Shown here piece by piece: positions 42,349 through 53,586 of a stretch of 64,000 bases of DNA; positions within the stretch are counted from its first letter, which is position 1, and each line of letters begins with the position of its first letter. Source of the DNA: Orobanche coerulescens (Eukaryota > Streptophyta > Magnoliopsida > Lamiales > Orobanchaceae); assembly GCA_033398695.1 (NCBI GenBank), contig CM065801.1, forward strand, positions 7,998,001 to 8,062,000. Direction: 5' to 3'. The translations under genes were made by a program, and so were the position numbers. Under the pieces are notes generated by a model. That model worked only from the letters and a program-made list of their open reading frames with translations, searched no databases and was not told the DNA's origin.

Positions 42349-45185
42349 TTAAGCGTCCAAAGCCATCTGTGTTCCAAGGTTTAAACCACCCAAGCCTTTG
42401 GAAAAGCTATACTTTTCAGCACTAAAAAGCTCCTTATAATACTTCTTCCAACTTGATAGCTTCTTACATTTTTTGATCAAGTCCAGGCTGCCACAGTTCC
42501 CTCTTAGAAGAAGCAGAACCTGCATCCAAAAGAAAATCACGTATCGATACAGTCGGAAAAAAAAAAGTGATTGCCAGCTCCCGAGCCCAAAATCTTTATA
42601 TTACTGAAGGCAAAACTTATATTCTTTCCGATGTGGGATTATTGCTTCTTACCCACCCGCCCGTAGACATAATCAAGCTTAAAGTGTGGACATTTTAACT
42701 CGGGTGGAGCGGACTAGGACATCGTGGGTTGTTGCTTGTTGGGCTCGCACGCGTAGAGAGTGTTGAGTCTGGCTACGCGCGAGGGGGCGTGTTGAAGCAG
42801 TTTTCCGGATGCGGGACTACTGCTTCAATAGATTTAACTTTTAAAAAAACAAACAACTCTACAACTCATTCACCACTATTTAACTAATTCAGCTTTCACC
42901 TTCTATCAACTATAAGTCACTGAGAAACTACATGGACATGTAGATGACCATTTCAAGAACGGATAAAAATAAAAGCGTTAAAAAAAAATTAACGTGCCTG
43001 ACTCATCCGAGGGCGCTTAATCGAAGATCGTTGCACGCACAATGAAGCCGCTAAAATCGTGAGATTCATTTGCATGGGATTATAATCCTCGGCAAGCGAG
43101 GGGTCCACAAGCTCTACGATTTTGTTCTTCTTGAGCAGAGGTTTAGCCTCCCATAAGCAGAACACCAATAACAAATTTTTTCAAACCGTATAGCCATAAT
43201 ATAATGAGTTAATTGCAAAACTACCCCTGAGATTTAGTCGGATTGTAGAGAAGCACCATTATCTTTTTAGAATTACAAACACCCCCCTTGAAATTTGATT
43301 TCATCTTACAAAACTAACTCCCAAAATTCAAAAAATACCCATGATTTTATTTTGTATTACATTTATCCCTTCTCTTAATTCTTAAAGATAAGTTTTTTGT
43401 AACTAGAGTAAACCTTAGGGGTAGTTTTGTATTTAGTATATCCTCAACATATTATACAATTTATAAGGCATACCCACATAACGAGGCTTTGCTGGGAGTA
43501 ATCCAGGGCTCGACGCCCCGTGATAAGTTCCAACAGCAACACACCAAAGGCGAAAACATCGGTTTTCTCATCGACAATCCCATGCATCAAGAACTCGGGT
43601 GCTAGGTAACTGCAGAGAGTCAAGACGGTATAAGAACAGATTATTCTCGAAGTTTAGAGTTCAATTCTACTGAATTGAGAGAAACTCGAGTGATGTTAGT
43701 GTGTGTGTGTGTGTGTGTATATAAGCACACCCGAAAGTGCCTTCGAATTTTGAAACAGTAAGGTGAGTCCATCTGTCCGGCAGCCATTTCGCAAGTCCAA
43801 AATCACATATCTGCATGGGAAGTAATTTTTAATAAACATGCAATTTACTCGAATTCTAATAGTTCTATCAATTTTTTACTCATGGAACTAGGAAAAATTA
43901 CAAAAAGAACCACACGTTTTCCATAATTACAAATACCCCCTCACGTTTGATATAACCGTAATATTTCTATATATGTATGTCATGAGGTCTTTAAAATACA
44001 AAGATCGAGTGGAACCAAAGCACAGGGAGGGTCTTTATACAATTAGCACAAACATTGGGGGAATTTTTATAAATTTTCACAAAGCTATTCCCAATAATAC
44101 CTGAGGTTCAAAGTCCTCTGTGAGCAATATATTCGCGGCCTTAATATCTCTGTGAATAATCCTCCTTTGACAACCCTCATGAAGGTACAACAATCCCTTA
44201 GCTATCCCCACCCCAACCTTGTATCTAATATTCCATTCCACCTTCTCTCTAGAACCTGTTTCATTACCAGAAAACGACGGAAACTCATACCGACGAGTAA
44301 TGAAAAAACATCGAAGAAAAAAACAAAAGAATCTTAAAAATCAAATCTTTGCTATACGATGCACTAACTGTGAAGCATAGAAGTCAAACTTCCAATGGGA
44401 GAAAACTCGAGGACAAGGTACATTCCGCCTTCGACCCCATAACCTATCATTTTAGCAGTATTCGGGTGGCTAACATGCGCCATTATCCCGAGTTCTGCTA
44501 GAAAATCCCCTATTCGTTCCTCTGTGGGACCTTTTATCAAACGCTTGACAGCTATAAGCTGCCCACTACGCAAACGACCTCTGTATACCTCCGCATAACC
44601 GCCCTTTCCGATCAAATAACCTAGTCGCAGCAACACACATTTAAAATATCTGGTGATTTAAACAAGAAAGGGTATTTGTAATTTCGAACCATAACTTTGG
44701 TTCAACCGTAATTAGGCTAGAACTTTAGGGGTAATATTTGCAATTATCGCAAACTTTAAGAACGAAACTAACAAGAAAAAAATCCACAAAAGAGCTAGCT
44801 AACCTTGGGAAAAATTGCTGGTTGCGGCCTGGAGTTCGGAGAAGCTGAAGTTCTTCCATCGAGGCCTAAAACTGTTCGAACTAGCATCGACTAGGACACC
44901 GCCGCTAACTTGCTCCTCCCTCATGCTACCACTAAACACTTTTGATAATTTAAATGCATTGAGGGGATGATGCAATGTGGATAACTGTCTTTTCGATTTA
45001 AACCTCAACGAATGGAAGAATTCGGCCCATTTTCTCGAAGCTGTTCCGGGATCGATATGTCGTACCGGCGACCCTGAAGTACTTGCTTTCGAAGAATGAT
45101 CCGTTTCGGATTCTGCGGTCCTTAAGAAGTCCTCGAGAACTGTATCGGGGGAACAAACATTTGCTTTCTCTCTCTCTTTCTCCAT
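42349..45185 (-). CDS. Receptor-like cytoplasmic Ser/Thr kinase (RLCK VI, RBK1/RBK2-like)
   Basis: This is a protein kinase without receptor ectodomain or membrane segment. Minus-strand exons: 45185-44804, 44620-44369, 44255-44101, 43810-43731, 43609-43474, 43147-42998, 42519-42349; 1,326 bp, 441 aa, frame kept through every junction. The N-terminal 120 residues are Ser-rich with a basic stretch (the region before [13 protein letters not shown]). Kinase motifs in order: glycine loop [16 protein letters not shown] lysine, [11 protein letters not shown] catalytic loop, DFGLAKW, and APEF. RBK-type kinases bind ROP GTPases and act in the cytosol; that partner is family knowledge, not visible here. 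Intron 6 would be GC-AG (CAG|GCACGT). Start 45185 was preferred over an in-frame ATG at 45227, whose extra residues look like translated leader. The sequence is intact, unlike the transposon genes around it. Introns 4 and 6 hold a (TG)n run and repeat-like inserts. Confidence 0.9.
42520..42997 (-). other. Kinase intron 6 (GC-AG) with repeat-like insert
   Basis: The donor reads CAG|GCACGT and the acceptor TGGATGCAG. GT sites nearby do not keep the frame. The middle (42590-42830) has a GC-rich, promoter-like text with TTCCGATGTGGGATTATTGC and a GTGTTGAAGCAG end, probably a small transposon that I cannot name. Confidence 0.55.
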
Positions 45186-45910
45186 GGTTGAGAAAATCAA
45201 AAGCTCTATGAAGAAATTACACAGCACATAATTTTATCAGCAAAATTATATAAATGAAAGAAAAGAAAAGACAGCATATTGAGGTTAAAGAAGGAAGGAC
45301 AACAGGGCATTTATGTTTCCCATTACATTCTACCAAGACACACACACACACACACACACACATACACACACAGAGAGAGAATTAATATTGCAAATCTAAA
45401 GTTACCCTTTTAGTCCTAAATATCATCTAATTATTCCAGGAAAAAAAAGATCAAGATTTTTACAAAAGGGAAATATTTTATTACGTAAATCCACCTCCAT
45501 GATTATCAAGAATGATACGGTTATACTAGGAAACAAAAGTTTTTAATAAAGGGAAACATATTACAACACAAGCCCCAAATTCTGAATAACGCCACTGTAC
45601 GAGAAACATCATCAAAAACAGAAAACATAGTAAACCAAAATTACAAGGCCACAGTAAATCTATCCGTACTGAGTTTCAAGAAAGTGCTAAAGAAAATGCA
45701 TACCATACAGATAAGGAGCTGGCAATTCTTGGAACTCGCTTGAGAAATTAGCAGACAGAAAAGAGGATCAGATTCGGATCGGACAGAAGGATGCAAACGA
45801 AACAGATGATGTAACGACAGAGACTTGAGGAGATTTCCTTGTCAGAAACAGAGGATCCTTCTTGTTCTGTTTCTCGTTTTCAGTCAGGCAAAAGAACAAA
45901 CACTTTCTTG
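45186..45910 (-). promoter_or_regulatory. Kinase 5' leader with probable leader intron
   Basis: On the minus strand a pyrimidine-rich leader (45860-45700) ends at TATG|GTATGC (about 45698), and a CTTCATAG acceptor lies near 45212, 25-30 bp before the ATG, suggesting a leader intron of about 490 bp. A (CA)n run (45339-45371) is inside it. No clear TATA box was found. Confidence 0.4.
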
Positions 45911-46193
45911 TTCCTTGCATATGACTTGGCCAATTGACATTGTTACAAAAAAAAAATTAAAAAAAAAATTGGTTTATGGGTGTGGAGCTGCTTGCTAAGT
46001 GTGCATGAAGGAAGGGAGGTGATAATTATCCAAAGGTTATTTATTCTTCGAAGACAAGCTGATGTTGCGTTTTTACTGACCCCACCTTACCCACCTAAAA
46101 TATACTGCCTCCCTTCCGTTTATAATTTTAACCAACAATATTTTCTAAGATATTAATAAAAATTCCTTAAAAACAATAATAGTTTATAAAATA

Positions 46194-46661
46194 TAGCCTG
46201 GGACTTTTCGGTTTCAGGGAGAAAAATACAGGAATCGGAATCGAACCGTGTAGTTTTTTCGCGGTTCGATTTTGCCAGTTTTTTTTGTCTGAACCGACTC
46301 GGAACCGAACCGCACAGGAACCGAACCGAACCGGAACCGAACCGGAACCGATTTTGCATGGTCCGGACGAAATATATTATGTCATATTTTATTTTATTAA
46401 GAATATATTATATTATATTATATTATATTAATTATGTTTAATAAGAATATATTATATCATATTATATTCAGATGGTCGGTTTCCCAGTTCGATGCGGTTC
46501 AGATCGGTTCCTCTTTAAAACGGACAGAAACCGCGAACCGAACCGAACCGAATACTAACAGTACGAAAAAAAAAATTGTTGCTAGGAACCGAATCGAATC
46601 GTCGGTTCCGATGCGGTTCGGATCGGTTCCGCGGTTCCCGATTTCAAAAGTCCCACGCCTA
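46194..46661. mobile_element. Non-autonomous hAT-like MITE (468 bp)
   Basis: The ends TAGCCTGGGACTTTT and (inverted) TAGGCGTGGGACTTTT match with two mismatches. The perfect 8-bp target duplication ATAAAATA lies at 46186-46193 and 46662-46669. The arms are runs of GGAACCGAACCG and GGTTCGGATCGG and could fold back. No coding. Confidence 0.85.
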
Positions 46662-46697
46662 ATAAAATATATTGAACATCTTACCTACTAAAATATA

Positions 46698-46953
46698 CTA
46701 CCTCCGTTCTCTCATAGTTGCAATATCTGTACTTTCACGTTTGTCAATGCACAACTTTGATTATTAATATCTTTAATTCTTTATTTTAAAAAATTATAAG
46801 AAGTTGATATTTTTAAAGTATATTTCGAGATGAATCTAATAAGATCTCACATGACTGTATTTTTTCATATGTATAAATCGCAAAAGATGGTCAAAGAGAG
46901 TATGTGAACAGTGTAATAGTCAATACGTTGCAATAATAAAAGAACGAAGGAAG
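46698..46953 (+). mobile_element. Stowaway-like MITE, copy 1
   Basis: CTACCTCCGTTCTCTCATAG at the left, inverse GAACGAAGGAAG at the right, flanked by TA on each side (46696-46697, 46954-46955). It is the same family as 51037-51302, in opposite orientation. Confidence 0.8.
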
Positions 46954-46955
46954 TA

Positions 46956-49336
46956 TATCATTCTTAGTAGAAAAAGGTACGACCGAACATTAGTATATAA
47001 ATAGTATTTCTCTCATTTTTATCTTAATGTTTTTAAAATTCTGGTTATGTGAGATGAACAAGTTTTATAGAGTTTCTGCTCCGTATGATTTCTTGTCTTT
47101 CTGTGTTGTGAATCGATATGTCTTGAGAGACGAAAATACGAGGCTTAAAGAGAATACAGTGAAAAAGTACGACCGAACGTTAATATATTAAACAATTTTA
47201 TTGCGTCATATTTTTACTGTGGTTATATTATACAGCAGTTGTGATTATGTTATATATCAGTGTAATTATGCTGGTAATTGCAATTAGTGTGTATCTTGTA
47301 CCGTACATCATGTTGTGCGATATACCAACTCATTTGTAAAGATTGTACTTGAATTTGTCCTTACTTTGTGGGATTTGATTTCAGATTGGTGATGTCTCTT
47401 AGTTTAATGTGCTTAATAGGTTGTAATTCTATTTGCGTAATTTGTTTACAAGTAAAAACTTGTTTGTTATGACTTTCTCTGTCGTTTGTAATTGAGATAG
47501 ATGCCATCAAATATTTGTGGTCAAATATTTGCATTATATCATTATATGATCATATTTTATAGTACGGGTCGGGTTAAACACGCGTTGTATAATATTTTGA
47601 TTGTTCTGTTTCCAATTTTTACGGAAATTTATTCTTTTTTTTTTGTAATTCGAATATTCCCTATATTTTTTAAGATTTTAGGATTTTTGGGTTTTGTATT
47701 TTTATTTTATTTTTAAGGTTTATTTTAGGCTTTTTATAGTTTTATTTTAAATATTTTAGTTATTTTAAATTTTTCTTATTTTTAATTTTAGTTTTTTTTT
47801 TTTTGCTTTTTCAAAATTTTATTTTAAAAAAATAAAATTTTTAGGGTTGTGTTTATCGATTTCCTTTTCCCACATCGGTCGGATTTTATCGAGGAGAGGC
47901 TGAGAGGTATAACAGGTTTTCGAGTCAGACTGGCGCAGAAGGCCAAATGCTATCTATTTGTGTTTAAATTGATCAATCAATGTTTCAGTCCGCTGGTCAA
48001 AAAGTTGCTGTTGCAATTTAAATTTCATTTTTTATTTTTTTTTCCTTCCTAAAAATAGTAATCCCCTATTGCGCCCCAAGTCAAATATTTGATTTAAAAA
48101 ATTATTTAAAACTGTAATTTTTTATTAAATACTAGATGCTCTCCGGTGCGATGCACCGCATGAGATATTCTCTTATTAGAAAATAATTTCTCGATCTCTA
48201 AATTTATTTTTGATAATCTTTGACATGAATATCATATTAGCGTAATATTAATAAAAGACTTATTGAGTGTATCATGGGGTGTAATATAATTTAAGAAAGA
48301 GTACTACATTGACGGAGTGTTAAGTCAATTAGTGTCCATTACATGAACAAATTTCCTGGAACCGAAAAAAAGTAGGAACAAATTTTAGAGACGAAAGTAA
48401 TATGTGATTAAGTCTTAATATATATGTATGTGTGCAGTGTATGTTTTATTATTTTTAGTTATTATAATTAAATAAATATCATAATTTATTTTTTATATAA
48501 GAAATAAATGTGTTAATATATTTTTATTTTGCATCAATTAATTTTACTGAAAATAAATATTCATAGTTTTTATAATATAATTTTTTGTGCAATCGGTCAT
48601 TATTGTAAATCCATCAAATTTATTATATTCATATGAATGTCTAGTTGAAAATTGTGAAATAAAAATTAATTTGATATATTTTTCATTAAAAATAAATTTG
48701 ATTTAAAAAATTATAAATATTTAAAATTTTAAGCTAAAAAAATAAAGGAAGAATTTTTTTATTGGTAGATGAGTGTAAGTTGTGAAATAAAACTCCCACA
48801 ATACATATCTAGAATTTTTTTTAAGAAATTTAAGGATACATCTCTATATATAAACTATATTTTAAAATAAAAAATCAAAAAACTTAGGAAGTGACATGTG
48901 TCACGACTCTATTTTAATAGAAGTATAGATTTCTAATTTTAATCAACAAACATCTTTATTTTTTAATTTCCACCAAATACTTACCATCAATATTTTTTTA
49001 TTTTTAATGTACATCACCCACTCGCCATCAGTACTTACAAAACTTACAAATTTATTACATTCAATCATCCTTCTAAAATATTATTTTAAATATTGCGCTT
49101 CGGAAAGACAGAGGAGTATAATAAAAAGAAAACGGTGAATTCTAAAATGAAGTGAATATATGCAGTAAAAATACACGGATTAAATTAATATATTGATAGG
49201 TACGGGCAAGTCCCAATACAAATTAAATAGAATAAAAAGAACTAAAAAAAATAAAAATAAATTTTTTACTAGAATTAGAAAAAAAATATTGAAATACTAA
49301 AAAAAATAATTGGATAGTGAATTTTGTAAAGAATTA
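46956..49336. other. AT-rich intergenic DNA
   Basis: T-rich stretch 47630-47830, an ACTAGATGC hairpin end at 48133-48160, and MITE-like remnants near 48310 and 48940-49090. The frames at 47501 and 47849 are T-rich and lack coding features. No gene supported. Confidence 0.5.
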
Positions 49337-50930
49337 TTCCTCCGTCCCGCTCAAAACTTTAAATTTACCCCTTTTTTTTGTACATTTAATGACTTTACAT
49401 TTATCACTTTTATACAATCAAATCAAACAACCACCTTCTATTTTTAATCTCCACCACGCACTCACTATCAATAATTTTTACTTTTTAATCTTCATTATAC
49501 ATTCATCGTCATTATTTACACCAATTATTATCTAAAATACACTGTGTTGGGAAAAATAATGATGTTTTGATAATTACCAAACAACAAAGCTTGATACAGC
49601 AAGCTAGCATACAGCAAGATGAATACCCAGCATACAGCAAGCCGCTGTATCGATAAGTCCGATCGAAGTTGTCAATCCTGTATCGAAGACCTTCTCATAG
49701 CGCCGGCATACAGCGAGCTCTCGCTATACCAAGATACAACAACAAAGTCTAAGTAAACGCCAAGTATGGAAGCTATCCGAATACAGCATCTTTCCATACA
49801 AAGATCGGACTACTCAATATGCCTCTGAGATAATTGGATACAGCATTCACATCGGAACAGGACTGAAGACCGTTTGGAAAGGAATCTTTAGTATTCGCTA
49901 AAGTCTAGTCCCATTTGATAAAGAAGTATTTAAATACTGAAAGGATAAAGTATTTAAATACTGAAGCCGACAGAGATCTTCAAATCCCGCAATATCTGGA
50001 TCATGGTCTATTCAAGTCAACTATCAAGTTGTGACAGCAATCTTGTTCAACGGATCTATCTCAACGGATATATCCAATGAGGCTATATATATCTCCAGAG
50101 TTTGAAGATCATCAATCACGAATATCCCTGTAAAACAACAAGATATACGAAGAAGAACATTTACAAGCTTACAAGCGATATTCAAACCATCGAAAGACTG
50201 AATATTCATTATCATCAGATCAAGATTACAAGAGCAAGTATATTTCTTTCTAGCATCAATCCATATCTGAGAAAGAAGAAATATACTCAGTCATCAAGAA
50301 CAGCCATCATCAGCTCAAGAACTCCATATTCAAAGCTGATGTTCTTACCTGGTTACCTACATTTTACCTTTGTGTAAAAACTGAGCTCTGTGTGAACTCA
50401 ACAAGTTATTCTGACCTGTGTGGGACGAATAAAGACGAAACTTTGGAACTGTGTGTGAAGAAGCAAGTCAAGAAGGAAGCTACAACCAAATCTGTGTGAA
50501 CGGTTGAAAGCTACAGTCTTTGTATCTATCTGTGTGAACGATACAAGGATAGGTTTGATTATAAATACATAGTTGTGTACGCAGTATTTATAATAAACGT
50601 TTTACTCCTGTGTGGAGGACCAATGGACGTAGAGGGGTTTACCTCGAACCACTTAAATACTGTGTTATTTACCTTTCGCCGTTATTGTTTTCATAAACTG
50701 TGATTTATACAAGTATACACTGCAAAACCCTGTACGCACCAAGCTAACAGGAGATTAGACCGAGTTGCTGTATCGACAACAACTTACTGTTTTAAGACTT
50801 CCGCTACGCACTTAGATTTAAAATCAATACAGCTTGTTGTTTAAACGCTTTCTAAGCTGTATCCAGTATACTTAGGGACCAACACACTGAATATATATCC
50901 TATGTCAAGTTTTGATCGGACCAAACGGAA
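49337..50930. mobile_element. Stowaway-like MITE interrupted by a solo LTR
   Basis: The left end TTCCTCCGTCCCGCTCAAAAC and the right end (inverted) TTCCGTTTGGTCCGATCAAAAC are similar, and TA flanks both (49335-49336, 50931-50932). Without the insertion it is about 249 bp. Confidence 0.65.
49545..50884 (+). mobile_element. Solo LTR, Copia-like (1,340 bp)
   Basis: It starts TGTTGGGAAA and ends GGACCAACA, with short TGTTGG/CCAACA inverted ends and a perfect 5-bp target duplication CACTG (49540-49544, 50885-50889). CATACAGCAAG words (49585-49740) and TCTGTGTGAACG words (50388-50542) are repeated inside. TATATATATC near 50083 is a possible TATA region. No internal domain remains. The superfamily is inferred from LTR ends and lack of similarity to the chromovirus LTRs. 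Confidence 0.75.
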
Positions 50931-51036
50931 TAGATTGTAATAGTAATTGGTGTTGTGAGATCATATGGTTTCTTGGGAGGCTATCTCACAATAAAATGCA
51001 ATTAGATATGAAAAAAATTATATTTTCTAACTTATA

Positions 51037-51302
51037 CTTCCTTCCTCCGTTCTCTTATTATTGCAACGTGTTGACTATTATACTGTTCACATACTCTTTT
51101 TTTACCATCTTTTGTGATTTACACATATGAAAAAAATATAGTCGTGTGAGATCTTATTAGATTCATTCCGAAATATACTTTCAAAATATCAATTTCTTAT
51201 AATTTTTAAAAAAAAATAAAGAATTGAAGATATTAATAATCAAAGTTGTGCATTGACAAGCGTGAAAGTCCAAATGTTGCAGTTATAAGAGAACGGAGGT
51301 AG
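51037..51302 (-). mobile_element. Stowaway-like MITE, copy 2
   Basis: Inverted relative of 46698-46953, with TA flanks (51035-51036, 51303-51304). The LTR of element A starts only 5 bp further. Confidence 0.8.
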
Positions 51303-51306
51303 TAAT

Positions 51307-53353
51307 TGTAATATCCGTGATTTTCCATTTTTAGCAGTTTCCATTTTTGGTGTATGTCTATTTTTATCGACTCGCTTGTAACCATTTCGACATTTCGAAT
51401 CTACTTTGTTCTTGGAGTTTTTCCATTTGGACGAGTTTTGATGATGTTTTCACGTAATTTCATTTTATGACATATTTTGCCGTATGAACGTTCGATTCTT
51501 GTAAAACTCGTTCGTTTTCGTTGTTTCTTGGGTTGCACAAGTTCGTGTGACTGAGTTGGTCGTGTTGAGACTTTCGGTTCGTAAATCCGACGTCGTTTCG
51601 TGATTTTCGGGCACTTGGGCCATTTTTATAATTTCCTAATAGTTTAGGGAATCTCATTTTCGTTGTCGCATTACGGACCCTCCGGTGGTCGGAATTATAT
51701 TTTCTTTTAGCGCTTAGCTACGTCGTCTGGTATGCTTCGTGTTTATGTTTCCGGATTCTGACCTCGTCGTGCGTTTCGTGTTTTGTACCTTCGACAGCAG
51801 CATCTGCGATATGAGCAGCAGATCAATCTGCTGCGTAGGTAGCGCACGCTACCCCTGTTGCCTTGCGTGCGCTACCGATGTGCAGTTAGCGTGCGCTAAC
51901 TCGTTATTGTTAGCGTGCGCTAGCGAGTGGCAGCAGTAGCTACTGGACCGGTTTCAGCCCCGTTAGCGCGCGCTATACATGATAGTTAGCGTGCGCTAAC
52001 TTCACATTTATTAAGATCATCGGCAGTTTAGATTCAGCATTATTTTTCATTCCTTTCCTTTCCTTCCCTTCCTACGGGCGATTTTGGCGATTCAGAGCAA
52101 ATTCTGGAGAGTAATCGGTGGAGTTCCTTTCCAGTCCGATTCTTGTGTCTCGAGCATAACACACCACCATCTAAACCCATCTCCATCGTCCGAATTCAAG
52201 GTAATTCCTCAGGAACCCTAACTTTGACGAATTTAGGGGTTTTTCGGGATTCTAGGGGTTTAGTTCCGAATTGTTCAACTATGTTACGATATTCTTTACG
52301 GATTGTGATTATTGAGTGATTCTAAATCCAATTTCCTTGATTTTAATCCGCGAATTATCAATACGGGGAGATTTTGCGTAAACCCTCGCCCGTATCGATT
52401 GATCGTTCATTGTCGTATCATGTAATCGGGGTTATGGGTGTATTCCAATAGAGTATTGTTGTCCGTTGGGACTGAACATGATGATCCTTCGTTTAGGAAC
52501 TGTCGTTTTCCACCCGGACCGTTCGTAGTCGTGTTTCACTTCCGTTTCTTCAAGAATGTCTCAAAGACAAGTACTTTATATTTGCTTACATGTTCTAGTA
52601 TTTGAATTATGGCTTATCGTGGTTGTTGTGGATGGATATGTGTGTTCACCTAGGGACGGTCCGACGGGATCTCTAGGGATACATAGTGCCGTGAGTGTGC
52701 GTATCGCGAACTGTGGTTAGCCACCGAGGGATGTCCGACGGGGCTCTGCGGGGTACGGTGGCCGTGAGTCTCGTACCGACGGTTAACTTTGAATTGTGAT
52801 TTGTCGGAGATAATGTGTTTTGTGTTCGTACATTGTAAATCCGCCAATTTCCTAAAATATTTTCTAAAATGATTTTTGGCGCATATATTCATCTGATTAG
52901 AATGTAGTTCAAATGGATTGTACTTGTACTAGCAGTTGTCGCTAACCCCTTAAATGGGGGAAATACTTTTTGTATTTCAGGTATTGATCGTGGGGACAAG
53001 CGAGCACTAGAGCCGTATGAGGATGATGGGCAAGCATGATATTGTCCAGTAGTCGATTCTTGGTGTTTTGTTCTGTCGATTATGGTTGATGTATTGTTTT
53101 GGGATTTTTGTATTATAAAATTGATTTAAGTACTCGAGTACTTCTTGTTTCAAAATTGTTAATGTTGTGTTCCTGTTTTGGGAAATGGATTGATGTTGGA
53201 TTTTATTGTCGGATTGTAATCTTATTTGAATTGTCGTATTATTGATGATTGTTTGTCGTTGTCAAATACCTTGTTGGTACGTTAGCCTGGTGGATTCCAT
53301 AGTGTGGAGCCCACGGCGCTGTAATATGCCCTGAACGTCTTGGGGGTGTTACA
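51307..53353 (+). mobile_element. Element A 5' LTR (Tekay/Del chromovirus)
   Basis: It runs TGTAATATCCGTG...GGGGGTGTTACA, 2,047 bp, with the primer-binding site following. Features in order: six TAGCGTGCGCTA palindromes at 51838-51998, TTCAAGGTAATTCC near 52196, AAAGACAAGTAC near 52565, tandem GGTCCGACGGG block 52653-52770, GCTAACCCCTTAAATGGGG plus TATTTCAG at 52941-52980, hairpin 53290-53314. The TATA region is weak (TTTATTAAG near 52007). Confidence 0.88.
53290..53314 (+). promoter_or_regulatory. LTR-terminal hairpin (element A)
   Basis: GTGGATTCCA / TGGAGCCCAC with one mismatched pair, loop TAGTG, followed by GGCGCTGTAATATG. Confidence 0.6.
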
Positions 53354-53358
53354 GAATA

Positions 53359-53371
53359 TGGTATCAGAGCT
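53359..53371 (+). promoter_or_regulatory. Primer-binding site of element A
   Basis: TGGTATCAGAGCT, initiator Met tRNA type, 5 nt after the LTR. Confidence 0.9.
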
Positions 53372-53472
53372 TAGGTTTATGGATACCTAGGCTGTCGGTT
53401 ATTTGGGTCTAGTTAAGTGTCGTTTTTGGGACAGTATCACTGCTATGCCATCATCTCAGTACGCCGGTGCTC

Positions 53473-53576
53473 GTAAGTTTTTCCTAACTTGACTCGTTTC
53501 ACCGTTCTGTTCTATTCCTGTCTTAGTATCTTATTGCATTTTGCGTTTGAATTATACTTACCCGTTGCTTCTTCAG
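53473..53576 (+). other. Probable leader intron of element A
   Basis: GCTC|GTAAGT to CTTCTTCAG, 104 bp, between primer site and gag. Element B has the same at 57841-57960. Confidence 0.5.
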
Positions 53577-53586
53577 AATTCCTATC

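Noticed and set aside
45186..45227. Upstream ATG extending the kinase by 14 residues
   Set aside because: The extra residues are hydrophobic leader-like and lie at a probable acceptor of a leader intron; 45185 gives the usual Ser-rich start.
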